The position numbers were made by a program, and so were the translations under genes. The notes under the pieces are model-generated. The model was not told the DNA's origin, made no database searches, and saw only the letters and a program-made list of their open reading frames with translations. Below, piece by piece: positions 31,550-38,914 of a stretch of DNA of 38,914 nt. How positions within the stretch are numbered: the stretch's first letter is position 1; every line of letters starts with the position of its first letter. Location of the stretch: NCBI GenBank assembly GCA_964393835.1, contig CAYMUN010000010.1, positions 1 to 38,914 on the forward strand, in the 5' to 3' direction. The stretch comes from CAYMUN01 sp964393835. Lineage in GTDB: Bacteria > Patescibacteriota > Saccharimonadia > Saccharimonadales > UBA4665.

Positions 31550-31597
31550 GTAATCTTTTACAGGGGTCGGTATTTGCCATACCTCTGGGAGGATTAC
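31550..31597 (+). promoter_or_regulatory. structured 5' leader of the LysM-CHAP gene
   Basis: A 6-bp stem GTAATC (31550-31555) / GATTAC (31592-31597) encloses CAGG...TCTG and an inner GGTAT/ATACC stem-loop with a TTGCC loop. The fold begins at the predicted transcription start and is followed by AAGGAG at 31606. Cell-wall hydrolase genes are known riboswitch targets (for example c-di-AMP), but this element is too short for that class and I do not recognise it. Confidence 0.45.
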
Positions 31598-31616
31598 TTT
31601 TAAAGAAGGAGCTTGT

Positions 31617-32735
31617 ATTAATACAACCCCTAACTCGCATATCACGCGCTTGGCCGTACCCGCGACCTTCCGGACGACTAAGCTCTATCGCCATCTGCAA
31701 CTCAACCTGCGCCGTAAGACGTTTCGCCGCAGGGCCATACGTTTCGGTTTGCTGGCATCCAATCTGGCTGTTTTGGCCGTTATCCTGGTGTTTGTATTGC
31801 AGAATCCCAAAGGTGACGGCGTGGCTAATTCGGCGGCTCTCAATAGCGCTTCCAGCGCGGCGGCCGTGGCTAACCCCCTCGATCAAGTCTCCTCAGCCGA
31901 CATTGCCCTGACTGTGGCCCGGATCAACAGCCTCCCCGAAACCACTGCCATCACTAACCAGGCGCAATCGCAAGAAGCCGAGCTGGCTATCACCGCTTCC
32001 AGCAACAATGTTATCAATAAGCCCCAGGTCGTAGCTACCGCCCTCAAATCCAGCGCTGATATCCATTCGTACACTGTCCAAGCCGGTGAAACAGTCTCCA
32101 GCATCGCTACTAAATTCAATGTTACCTCTGATAGTATTCGGTGGTCAAACGGTTTAAATACCGATATCGTGGCTGCTGGCAGCAAGCTAACCATTCCGCC
32201 TGTTAACGGCATCGTTTACACGGTCAAGCAGGGTGATACGCCGGATAGCTTGGCGGCTAAATTCCGGGCCAACCGTGACAAAATTATCGCCTACAACGAC
32301 GCCGAGATTAAAGGTTTGGTAGTCGGTCAACAGATTATCGTACCCGAAGCCACCGAAGTTGCTCCGGTCAGTGCCGCCAAGATCGCCAGCGGGTTTCCAT
32401 GGGGCAGCGGTCCGATGTACGGCTTTAACGGCTATGACTTTGGCTACTGTACCTGGTATGTCGCTACCCAGATTGCCGTACCCGGCAATTGGGGCAATGC
32501 CGCCACCTGGGCATACTATGCCGGTCTGAGTGGCTGGAATCCAAATTCGCCACCGGTAGCCGGGGCAATTGCTCAAAAGGGCGGCGGCCTGGGGCACGTG
32601 GCGATTGTCACCGATGTTTCGCCTGATGGCACCATGATCAAAATTCGTGATATGAACGGTATTGCCGGTTGGGGCAGGGTCGGCTACAGTGATTGGATAC
32701 CGGCCAGTCGTTATCAGCACTTTATTGTCCACTAA
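31617..32735 (+). CDS. LysM-CHAP peptidoglycan hydrolase, membrane-anchored
   Basis: A cell-wall amidase/endopeptidase. From the N-terminus: a basic region, a membrane helix (AIRFGLLASNLAVLAVILVFVLQ), a Ser/Ala linker, two LysM repeats (SYTVQAGETVSSIATKFNVTSDSIRWSN and VYTVKQGDTPDSLAAKFRANRDKIIAYN), then a CHAP domain with catalytic Cys in FGYCTWYVA, His in GLGHVAIVTDV and the polar residue in IRDMNG. No ATG starts the frame. AAGGAG at 31606-31611 is 5 nt from an in-frame ATT at 31617 and 38 nt from the first TTG at 31650, so I place the start at ATT; TTG gives a 361-residue form. It sits between mltG and obgE. Confidence 0.88.
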   Translation: MNTTPNSHITRLAVPATFRTTKLYRHLQLNLRRKTFRRRAIRFGLLASNLAVLAVILVFVLQNPKGDGVANSAALNSASSAAAVANPLDQVSSADIALTVARINSLPETTAITNQAQSQEAELAITASSNNVINKPQVVATALKSSADIHSYTVQAGETVSSIATKFNVTSDSIRWSNGLNTDIVAAGSKLTIPPVNGIVYTVKQGDTPDSLAAKFRANRDKIIAYNDAEIKGLVVGQQIIVPEATEVAPVSAAKIASGFPWGSGPMYGFNGYDFGYCTWYVATQIAVPGNWGNAATWAYYAGLSGWNPNSPPVAGAIAQKGGGLGHVAIVTDVSPDGTMIKIRDMNGIAGWGRVGYSDWIPASRYQHFIVH

Positions 32736-32738
32736 GCC

Positions 32739-34019
32739 ATGAGCTTTGTCGACAAAGTCAGTGTCAAAGTAATTGCCGGTGATGGCGGCAACGGCAAGCT
32801 GAGTTTTCGCCGCGAAAAATTTATATCAATGGGTGGCCCGAATGGTGGCGACGGTGGCGACGGTGGCGACGTCGTACTGCAGGCCAGCCGTAATCAAAAT
32901 ACACTAGCGGCCTTTCGGTATCAAAAAGAGATCAAAGCCGAGCCCGGCCGGCCTGGTGATCGCAGTAACATGCATGGCCGCAGCGCCCCCAAGCTTATCG
33001 TAAAGGTGCCAATTGGCACCGTCGCTACCAATGAGGAAGGCAAAGTTGTCGCTGATCTGGTAGAAGACGGGCAAGAAGTCGTTATCGCTAAGGGTGGTCG
33101 TGGCGGCTTTGGCAATGCCCACTTTGTATCCTCGCGTCGTCAAGCGCCAAACTTTGCCGAAAAGGGTGAGCCCGGCGAACAGCTCGACCTTAGATTTGAG
33201 CTAAAAATGATCGCTGATGTCGGTCTGGTCGGCCTGCCCAATGCCGGCAAATCGACATTACTCAGCAAGATTAGCAATGCCCGGCCAGAGATTGCCGACT
33301 ATCCGTTTACGACTTTGACGCCCAATCTCGGCGTGGTAGATATTGATAATGCCAGCAGCGTATTAGTGGCCGATATTCCCGGTTTAATCGAGGGCGCGGC
33401 CGGTGGCAAGGGCCTGGGCCATGATTTCCTCAGGCATATCGAGCGTACGGCGGTTATCCTGCACCTAATTGACGCCTATACCGAAAATGTCGCCCAAGTC
33501 TATCAAACGATTCGGGCCGAACTGGAGGCCTACCAATCGGAGCTTACGAAACGACCCGAGCTGATAGTACTGACCAAAGTCGAGGGACTCGATCAGGAAA
33601 TCATTGACGACCTGACGGCCCAACTACGGCGAGTAGCTCCCAAACAGACACCGATCTTTGCTATCTCTGCCCAGTCGGGGGCCGGACTTAAGCAGTTACT
33701 GTTTACCGTCAAAGAGCAGGTCGAGGCTGCCCGGACTAAAGCGGCCGAATTAATTACCGAAGACTACGAAGGCATCCCGATCTTGACCATCAGCGACAAG
33801 TCTGACGCCTGGCAGGTCAGCCGCGAAGGGGATGAATTCCTGGTCAGCGGGCCGCGTATCGAGCAGTTTGCCAATCGCACTGATTTTGAAAAAGAGGAAG
33901 GTGTCCAGCGCCTGCGCCACATCATGAAAAAGATGGGTATTCTGCACGAACTTGTTCGCCAGGGTATCGAACCCGGCCAAACTATCCGTTTCCCCCATGG
34001 CAAAGGCATGGAATATTAA
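32739..34019 (+). CDS. obgE: Obg/CgtA GTPase
   Basis: Ribosome-assembly and stress GTPase, 426 residues. The Gly-rich Obg fold spans 1-157 (FVDKVSVKVIAGDGGNGKLSFRREKF, GGDGGDGGDVVL), followed by the G domain: G1 GLPNAGKSTLL (about 165-175), switch I YPFTTLTP, G3 DIPGLIEGA, G4 reading LTKVE (NKxD variant) and SAQSGAG. The C-terminal OCT domain (about 345-426) ends HGKGMEY. It starts 3 nt after the LysM-CHAP gene and so is probably in the same operon. Confidence 0.97.
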   Translation: MSFVDKVSVKVIAGDGGNGKLSFRREKFISMGGPNGGDGGDGGDVVLQASRNQNTLAAFRYQKEIKAEPGRPGDRSNMHGRSAPKLIVKVPIGTVATNEEGKVVADLVEDGQEVVIAKGGRGGFGNAHFVSSRRQAPNFAEKGEPGEQLDLRFELKMIADVGLVGLPNAGKSTLLSKISNARPEIADYPFTTLTPNLGVVDIDNASSVLVADIPGLIEGAAGGKGLGHDFLRHIERTAVILHLIDAYTENVAQVYQTIRAELEAYQSELTKRPELIVLTKVEGLDQEIIDDLTAQLRRVAPKQTPIFAISAQSGAGLKQLLFTVKEQVEAARTKAAELITEDYEGIPILTISDKSDAWQVSREGDEFLVSGPRIEQFANRTDFEKEEGVQRLRHIMKKMGILHELVRQGIEPGQTIRFPHGKGMEY

Positions 34020-34021
34020 AT

Positions 34022-34050
34022 TTGTAAATAGTAAATAAGAATTGTACAAT
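34022..34050 (+). promoter_or_regulatory. leaderless promoter of the 174-aa gene
   Basis: TTGTAA (34022-34027), 17 nt, TACAAT (34045-34050), then 9 nt to the ATG at 34060. Nearly the same promoter as at 2914-2942. Confidence 0.8.
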
Positions 34051-34059
34051 AATTTCTCC

Positions 34060-34584
34060 ATGCAATACTTACGTGGCGCAATTTTAAGCCAATATGAAGC
34101 GCAAGGTTTAGTCCGGGACGCCAACTGCGCAATTGGTCTCAGCTTTGGAGATAGCACCCACGATACCAGCGTCAACGCCTACTTGGCGAAATTTTTAGGG
34201 GAAAATGCCGGTGACAAGCCGATGATTGTCGACGAGGCGCTTCGAGACAGCTTTTTGGATTGGATGCCTGAGCCGGCACTAGTAATACCATGCGTGATGT
34301 CCTCTCCATTTCGTAGTGGGCGGAGTACTGCGAGCAATCTGCGCTATGCCGCGGGCTACATGAAAGAAAATGGACTGGAAACAGGCCTTTTAGTCGTCCA
34401 TCGTAACTTGGCCGGTCGAGCTGCCATGCAAGGAGCCGGAGTAGGGCTTGAGCTGGTGGTACCGGCTGATTTACCGGGCGGCTTTGACAGCCAAGCTAAA
34501 CATATCTGGCCTCGCTCGCGATCCGCCTGGATTGCCCACGAACTGCTAGCCTACCCGCTCCTCAAGCTTCGCGGACAGTTATAA
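34060..34584 (+). CDS. hypothetical protein (174 aa), possibly DUF218/YdcF-like
   Basis: Not firmly recognised. A strand-like CAIGLSFGDSTHDTSVNAYLAKFL (about 23-46), VIPCVMSSPFRSGRSTASNLRYAAGYMKENGLETGLLVVHRNLAGRAAMQ (about 75-125) and KHIWPRSRSAWIAHELLAYPLLKL. The STASNLRYAAGYMKENGLETGLLVVHRNLAGRA stretch loosely follows the sTxENaxxaxxxlkxxgxxxxllVtxxxHxxRa pattern of DUF218 proteins, but no membrane helix is present. The start is fixed by the promoter; an in-frame TTG at 34042 lies inside the promoter. Confidence 0.68.
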   Translation: MQYLRGAILSQYEAQGLVRDANCAIGLSFGDSTHDTSVNAYLAKFLGENAGDKPMIVDEALRDSFLDWMPEPALVIPCVMSSPFRSGRSTASNLRYAAGYMKENGLETGLLVVHRNLAGRAAMQGAGVGLELVVPADLPGGFDSQAKHIWPRSRSAWIAHELLAYPLLKLRGQL

Positions 34585-34619
34585 GCCAACTCGTTTGAGT
34601 GCTACACTGGTAGCTACCT

Positions 34620-36083
34620 ATGGCTAGCAGTTTTTTCTTTTATGATTTAGAGACCTCGGGGTTTGATCCGCGCTCAGCGCGGGTCATGCAGTTTGCCGGC
34701 CAGCGAACCGATATGGATCTCAAGCCGATCGGTGATCCGGTCAACGAGCTGATTAAACTGAGCCTCGATATCCTGCCCGAACCGGACGCCGTCCTAATCA
34801 CTGGCATCACACCCCAGCAAACGATTGCCCAGGGTCTGACCGAGGCTGAATTCCTCAAACTGTTTTACGAGCAGGTGGTGCAGCCAAATACCATCTTTGT
34901 CGGCTTCAACAGCATCCGTTTTGACGACGAATTCATGCGGTTCCTGCACTACCGAAACTTCTACGACGCTTATGAATGGCACTGGAAAAACGGCAGTTCG
35001 CGCTGGGATATACTCGATTTGGTACGGATGACGCGGGCGCTGCGGCCGGATGGTATCGACTGGCCGTTTGCGTCTGACGGCAGGCCAGCCAACCGGCTGG
35101 AAATGCTGGCTAAGATTAATAAATTGGATCACAGCAAAGCCCACGACGCGCTCAGTGACGTCGAGGCTACCATCGATCTGACGCGGTTGATCAAAGCCAA
35201 ACAGCCGGATTTGTTTAGCTACCTGCTCAATCATCGCGATAAGAAAAAGGTCGAGGCCTTGGTGATGAGCGGCGAGCCGTTTGTTTACACTTCCGGGCGC
35301 TATCCCAGTGCCACCCTCCATACCTCGGCTGCCGTATTGCTTGCCAGGCACCCTCAGCCCGGTTGCGCGCTAGTCTACAACCTCCGTCACGATCCCACGC
35401 CCTTTCTCGACATGACGGTCGATCAACTGATTGAAACCTGGAAATTTACCAAAGACCCGGATGCCCTGCGGTTGCCGGTCAAGACCCTGCGCTACAATCG
35501 CTGCCCGACAATTGCGCCGCTGGGTGTCATGAAAGACGAGGTAACACAGCAGCGCCTCGATTTGTCCCTGAGTACCGTCGCTAAGCACCTGGCTATCCTC
35601 AAAAAGCACCCTGAGTTTGCTGCTAAAGTCGTGCAAGCTATCGCCCGGATGGATGACCAGCGCGCCAAAGACCAAGTTAATCTGGTCGATGATCCGCTGA
35701 CCGTCGATGCCCGCCTGTATGACGGTTTTATGGATGACGCCGACCGGGCAATCATGCCCAAAGTGCGGGTTGCTCCCCTGGCCGAGCTAGACACTTTTGC
35801 CACCGATTTACACGACGATCGTCTGCGCAGTTTACTGCCGCTCTATAAAGCCCGAAATTATCCGCGCAGTCTCAGCCCTGAAGAGCAACAGGCGTGGGAA
35901 GCTTTTCGTCATAAGCAGTTGTTTGCCGGCGGCACTTCGAGCCGTGCCGCCAAGTATTTTGCCCGCTTGCAAGAGTTAGCGGCCGGTAAACTCACTGACC
36001 AGCAACAGTTCCTGCTTGAAGAACTACTGCTCTACGGGCAGTCTATCGTGCCGTCAGATGCAGACGCTGATGCAGTTGGCTAG
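34620..36083 (+). CDS. sbcB: exodeoxyribonuclease I (SbcB/ExoI)
   Basis: A 3'-5' single-strand DNA exonuclease used in recombination and repair, 487 residues. The DnaQ-fold core has ExoI motif FFYDLETSGFDPRSARVMQFAGQRTD (5-30, catalytic Asp and Glu), ITGITPQQT, FVGFNSIRFDDEFMRFLHYRNFYDAYEW (about 97-124), NGSSRWDILDLVRMTRALRPDGIDWP and KAHDALSDVEATI (catalytic His/Asp). An SH3-like and helical C-terminal part follows (RYNRCPTIAPLG, LDLSLSTVAKHLAIL, GFMDDADRA). The similarity to proteobacterial ExoI is strong even by eye. A weak -10 (TACACT) lies 11 nt upstream. Its end overlaps a convergent small gene by 41 nt. Confidence 0.94.
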   Translation: MASSFFFYDLETSGFDPRSARVMQFAGQRTDMDLKPIGDPVNELIKLSLDILPEPDAVLITGITPQQTIAQGLTEAEFLKLFYEQVVQPNTIFVGFNSIRFDDEFMRFLHYRNFYDAYEWHWKNGSSRWDILDLVRMTRALRPDGIDWPFASDGRPANRLEMLAKINKLDHSKAHDALSDVEATIDLTRLIKAKQPDLFSYLLNHRDKKKVEALVMSGEPFVYTSGRYPSATLHTSAAVLLARHPQPGCALVYNLRHDPTPFLDMTVDQLIETWKFTKDPDALRLPVKTLRYNRCPTIAPLGVMKDEVTQQRLDLSLSTVAKHLAILKKHPEFAAKVVQAIARMDDQRAKDQVNLVDDPLTVDARLYDGFMDDADRAIMPKVRVAPLAELDTFATDLHDDRLRSLLPLYKARNYPRSLSPEEQQAWEAFRHKQLFAGGTSSRAAKYFARLQELAAGKLTDQQQFLLEELLLYGQSIVPSDADADAVG

Positions 36084-36255
36084 CGTGCAGTGGCTGGCGC
36101 TCAATAACTGCTTCCAGCTCCTGCCAACGGCGTTTGAGCTGCGCCCATACCACCGGTGTCATGATCGCCAACAGAGCCATCAGTACTAACCAAGCTTGGA
36201 AACTAATCTGGACATTGGTGCCAGGCACCTGCCCTAAAACGATGAAATTGTACAC
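36043..36255 (-). CDS. small membrane protein (70 aa)
   Basis: A short protein with one membrane helix (about 20-38, QAWLVLMALLAIMTPVVWA) followed by a charged helix (QLKRRWQELEAVIERQPLH) and a basic end. The N-terminus (MYNFIVLGQVPGTNVQISF) would face outward. I choose GTG at 36255 because AAGGGG (36267-36262) lies 6 nt upstream and a strong promoter is placed about 30 nt before it; a TTG at 36285 would add ten residues. No family recognised. It is convergent to sbcB and overlaps it by 41 nt. Confidence 0.6.
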   Translation of the reverse strand: MYNFIVLGQVPGTNVQISFQAWLVLMALLAIMTPVVWAQLKRRWQELEAVIERQPLHASQLHQRLHLTAR

Positions 36256-36290
36256 GACCGACCCCTTAAATTTGTGATGATTCAAGATGC

Positions 36291-36318
36291 ATTATACACC
36301 TATTTGTAAAGTCGTCAA
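36291..36318 (-). promoter_or_regulatory. promoter of the small membrane protein gene
   Basis: Minus strand TTGACG (36318-36313), 16 nt, TATAAT (36296-36291). The predicted leader is about 29 nt and carries the AAGGGG ribosome binding site. Confidence 0.8.
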
Positions 36319-36406
36319 CAATATTTCATTACCCCTTATGCTTGCTTGGGTAGGGTATCTCTTCGATACCCATCTAAAAACTAGAGTAGAATGTAGTTGA
36401 ACTTTT

Positions 36407-36415
36407 TGGTATAAC
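36407..36415 (+). promoter_or_regulatory. extended -10 promoter of the 106-aa gene
   Basis: TGG-TATAAC ends 7 nt before the ATG at 36423, matching the leaderless pattern. Confidence 0.55.
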
Positions 36416-36422
36416 ATAAGAT

Positions 36423-36743
36423 ATGGCAGAGACATCTAGAGTACCTGAATCAGGATTTGTTAGCGCAACTGAGCAAGCGGCTGTTCGCGCGGCTTTGGTT
36501 GAAACACTAGCTGAACCCGCGCGGCGCGCGGCGCAACGGGCAGTACACTACACCACAATGACCGGTCAATCTGCGCCTTCGTCAGTGGTACGATCCGCGG
36601 AAGCTTATACCTTGTTTGAGGGCTTGGGAGGTGATTTACCAGATGGCCCATCAGTTGATCAAGTCGCGGCCGCGTGTTTAAGAGATCCAATCGGGGAGCT
36701 TGATCTGAGCATCCACCCCATCCCGCCCGACCCGACAGAATAA
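36423..36743 (+). CDS. hypothetical protein (106 aa)
   Basis: No family recognised. Ala-rich and helical over residues 15-50 (ATEQAAVRAALVETLAEPARRAAQRAVHY), then a Ser/Pro/Gly-rich part and an acidic, Pro-rich end (DLSIHPIPPDPTE). Soluble, with no signal peptide. The spacing of the extended -10 box supports the start and suggests a real, separately transcribed gene. uvrA begins 70 nt downstream with its own -10 box. Confidence 0.65.
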   Translation: MAETSRVPESGFVSATEQAAVRAALVETLAEPARRAAQRAVHYTTMTGQSAPSSVVRSAEAYTLFEGLGGDLPDGPSVDQVAAACLRDPIGELDLSIHPIPPDPTE

Positions 36744-36781
36744 ACCGCTCTAAAGGACTGGAAAAAGTCGGGATTTTTCTG

Positions 36782-36787
36782 TATACT
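36782..36787 (+). promoter_or_regulatory. -10 box of uvrA
   Basis: TATACT, giving a predicted leader of about 20 nt that contains GGGAG (36803-36807), 6 nt before the GTG start. A five-codon frame starting at ATG 36797 ends with TAG overlapping the uvrA GTG (TAGTG). Confidence 0.5.
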
Positions 36788-36813
36788 GGAGCCCTCATGA
36801 GAGGGAGAATTTA

Positions 36814-38914
36814 GTGGCCGATGAGATAGTTGTCAAAGGGGCGCGGGAGCATAACCTCAAAAATATTGATGTGACGATTCCGCGCAATAAGCTGGTGGTG
36901 ATTACCGGCCTTAGCGGGTCGGGCAAGTCGAGCCTGGCTTTTGATACGATTTACGCCGAGGGCCAGCGGCGCTATGTCGAGTCGCTTTCCAGCTATGCCC
37001 GCCAGTTCCTCGGACTGATGGAAAAGCCCGATGTCGACCAGATCGACGGCTTGAGTCCGGCAATTTCTATCGACCAAAAATCGACCTCGCGCAACCCGCG
37101 CTCCACGGTGGCTACGGTCACCGAGATTTATGATTACCTGCGCCTATTATTTGCCCGAGTCGGCGTGCCGCATTGTCCGGTCGATGGCAGCCCGGTGGTT
37201 CGACAGACTAGTACCGGTATTATCGACCAGATTGTGGCCAGCACCGGCGGTAAGCGCCTGATGGTCTTGGCGCCGGTCGTTATCGATAAAAAGGGTGCTT
37301 TTGAGCACATACCGGAGCAGTACCAGCGGGCCGGATTTGCTCGAGTGCGGGTCGACGGCGTGGTCTACGCCCTAGACGAATTCCCAGAACTCGACAAGGC
37401 CTACCGCCATCGCATCGAAGTCGTGGTTGATCGCCTAGTCAACGACCAAGACAGCCGTGGCCGGTTGGTGCAATCCGTCGAGCAGGCCTTGGAAGTGGCC
37501 GAGGGCAAGGTCGTGATCCTGGATGCTGATTCTAAGGATCAGGAAACCACGACCTATAGCCTGATGTACGCCTGCCCGCAGCACCCCGAGATCACCATTC
37601 CAGAGCTAGAGCCGCGGACGTTTTGTTTTTACTCGCCGCATGGTGCCGGCCCGGTGTGTACCGGTCTCGGCAACCGCTTGGAAGTCGATCCGGATATGGT
37701 AATTCCCAATGGTACTTTGACCATCGCCGAGGGCGCGATTCGTCCCTACAACCGCATCAATGTCGACAACTGGTATATGAAAAAGTTGCAGGCCGTGGCC
37801 GAACACTACGGCTTTAGCCTGCACGTACCGACCGGTGAATTAACGCCTGACCAGCTCGACAAGATCATGTATGGCACCGGGCAGCAAAAGTATAAAGTCA
37901 GCCTCGGTATGGGCCGCTCATTTGAAACGACGTATGAGGGGGTGGTGCCCAATCTGGAGCGCCGCCACAAAGAGACCGATAGCGATTTTATCCGCCGCGA
38001 TATCGAGCGCTTTATGCAGGAGCGGCCCTGCCACGCTTGCCATGGCGCCCGTCTGAAGCCGGAAGTCTTGGCTATCACGGTCGGTGAACAATCGATTATG
38101 GATGTTTGCTGGCTGTCGATTGATGATGCCCTCGACTGGTTTAATAATCTCAAGCTTGACGCCAAAGAAGCCAAAATTGCCCACCTGATCCTCAAAGAAA
38201 TCGGTGCCCGGCTGCAATTCTTGCAAGATGTCGGTTTGAATTACTTAAACTTACTGCGCGGAGCCACGACACTCAGCGGCGGCGAAGCCCAGCGCATCCG
38301 CTTGGCCACTCAGATCGGTTCCGGCCTGATGGGCGTGCTGTACGTGCTGGACGAGCCAAGCATTGGCCTGCATCAGCGCGACAACGCCCGGCTGATTCGG
38401 ACGCTTAAGCACCTACGCGAGCTGGGCAATACCGTCATTGTAGTCGAGCACGACGAGGAAACGATTCGCACCGCCGATTACTTATTGGACATCGGCCCCG
38501 GCGCCGGTATCCACGGCGGGGAAGTGGTAGCCGCCGGCTCGCCGGCCGAAGTCATACAGGTTCCCGGCAGCATCACGGCCCAGTACCTGGCCGGTAAAAA
38601 AGAAATTGCCGTGCCCAAAAAGCGCCGGGCCGGCAACGGCAAATCGATCATCATCAAGGGCGCCCGCGAAAACAACTTGCAAAATGTCGACGCCGAAATT
38701 CCGCTCGGCAAACTCGTCGTAGTCAGCGGCGTCAGCGGCTCCGGCAAGTCCAGTCTAATTAACGACATCTTAGCCAAAGAATTATTAGCCCGACTGCACC
38801 GTGCCAGCACGGTGCCCGGCAAGCACGACGACATCGAGGGCATCAAGCAGCTCGACAAGGCCATCATCATCGACCAGAGTCCGATTGGCCGCACGCCGCG
38901 CTCTAACCCTGCGA
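36814..38914 (+). CDS. uvrA: excinuclease ABC subunit A, C-terminus outside window
   Basis: DNA-damage recognition ATPase of nucleotide excision repair; about the first 700 residues are present. VVKGAREHNLKNIDVTIPRNKLVVITGLSGSGKSSLAFDT (Walker A 1) is near the N-terminus, then the ABC signature TTLSGGEAQRIRLATQIG near 485, the Walker B LYVLDEPSIGLHQRDN near 510 and the second Walker A VVVSGVSGSGKSSLIND near 635. In the first zinc module the usual CPxC...CPxC reads CPQH...GPVC, so two of four Cys are replaced. The GTG start has a good GGGAG; the reading frame runs off the window end. Confidence 0.97.
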   Translation, partial: MADEIVVKGAREHNLKNIDVTIPRNKLVVITGLSGSGKSSLAFDTIYAEGQRRYVESLSSYARQFLGLMEKPDVDQIDGLSPAISIDQKSTSRNPRSTVATVTEIYDYLRLLFARVGVPHCPVDGSPVVRQTSTGIIDQIVASTGGKRLMVLAPVVIDKKGAFEHIPEQYQRAGFARVRVDGVVYALDEFPELDKAYRHRIEVVVDRLVNDQDSRGRLVQSVEQALEVAEGKVVILDADSKDQETTTYSLMYACPQHPEITIPELEPRTFCFYSPHGAGPVCTGLGNRLEVDPDMVIPNGTLTIAEGAIRPYNRINVDNWYMKKLQAVAEHYGFSLHVPTGELTPDQLDKIMYGTGQQKYKVSLGMGRSFETTYEGVVPNLERRHKETDSDFIRRDIERFMQERPCHACHGARLKPEVLAITVGEQSIMDVCWLSIDDALDWFNNLKLDAKEAKIAHLILKEIGARLQFLQDVGLNYLNLLRGATTLSGGEAQRIRLATQIGSGLMGVLYVLDEPSIGLHQRDNARLIRTLKHLRELGNTVIVVEHDEETIRTADYLLDIGPGAGIHGGEVVAAGSPAEVIQVPGSITAQYLAGKKEIAVPKKRRAGNGKSIIIKGARENNLQNVDAEIPLGKLVVVSGVSGSGKSSLINDILAKELLARLHRASTVPGKHDDIEGIKQLDKAIIIDQSPIGRTPRSNPA

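Noticed and set aside
32844..32870. Triple GGTGGCGAC repeat in obgE
   Set aside because: It encodes the normal Gly-rich GGDGGDGGD stretch of the Obg domain, so it reflects protein conservation.
36797..36814. Five-codon upstream frame ending in TAG that overlaps the uvrA GTG
   Set aside because: GGGAG is well placed for the GTG itself, so the short frame may be chance; noted only in the promoter entry.

Overview
The window looks like a chromosomal segment of a Patescibacteria/CPR bacterium, most likely Candidatus Saccharibacteria (TM7). This is inferred from gene content and was not tested by a search. Supporting signs are a shortened alanyl-tRNA synthetase, an FtsA-like protein followed by a membrane protein with a baseplate-J-like region, many lineage-type hypotheticals, several anchored surface proteins, and very tight gene packing. 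UGA is used as a stop (many ATGA start/stop overlaps), which argues against the CPR lineages that recode UGA. I saw no rRNA, tRNA, IS element or CRISPR array.

Layout. 1-387: 3' part of tmRNA (ssrA) with its tag reading frame and a terminator. 427-2906: a tiny ORF and two minus-strand genes, one a regulator with tandem LuxR-like helix-turn-helix repeats. 3116-8903: RRM RNA-binding protein, a trehalase-like GH37 protein, metG, tatD, two small hypotheticals and a cysteine desulfurase. 8944-15199: a seven-gene F-type ATPase-like operon. 15196-21579: a surface-protein island (anchored beta-repeat protein, three exported proteins, a DUF916-like protein and a PKD protein). 21600-26816: mnmA, alaS, a second PKD protein and two minus-strand hypotheticals. 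26915-34019: FtsA-like protein, baseplate-J-like membrane protein, ruvX, mltG, a LysM-CHAP cell-wall hydrolase and obgE, together a division/envelope block. 34060-38914: a hypothetical, exonuclease I, a small membrane protein, a hypothetical and the 5' part of uvrA.

The main candidate for an undescribed system is the ATPase operon. It encodes recognisable alpha, beta, gamma and epsilon subunits plus plausible b- and delta-like subunits, and beta keeps its catalytic motifs. There is no a-subunit gene. The protein in the c-subunit position is a 297-residue exported protein: a signal peptide, a beta-rich extracytoplasmic domain, then a c-like two-helix hairpin with a GRNP loop. Its second helix has no Asp or Glu, so the ion-binding carboxylate needed for proton or sodium transport is missing. 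The simplest reading is an ATP-driven F1 motor coupled to a ring that carries extracellular domains rather than to ion flow. The surface-protein island next to it fits an envelope role, but this is inference.

Expression signals are also distinctive. Many genes have a -10 box, often with an upstream TGn, ending only 6 to 10 nt before the start codon, which predicts leaderless mRNAs. Several have a clear -35 at 16-17 bp. A few genes instead have longer leaders with Shine-Dalgarno sequences, including a LysM-CHAP hydrolase gene with a structured leader and an apparent AUU start.
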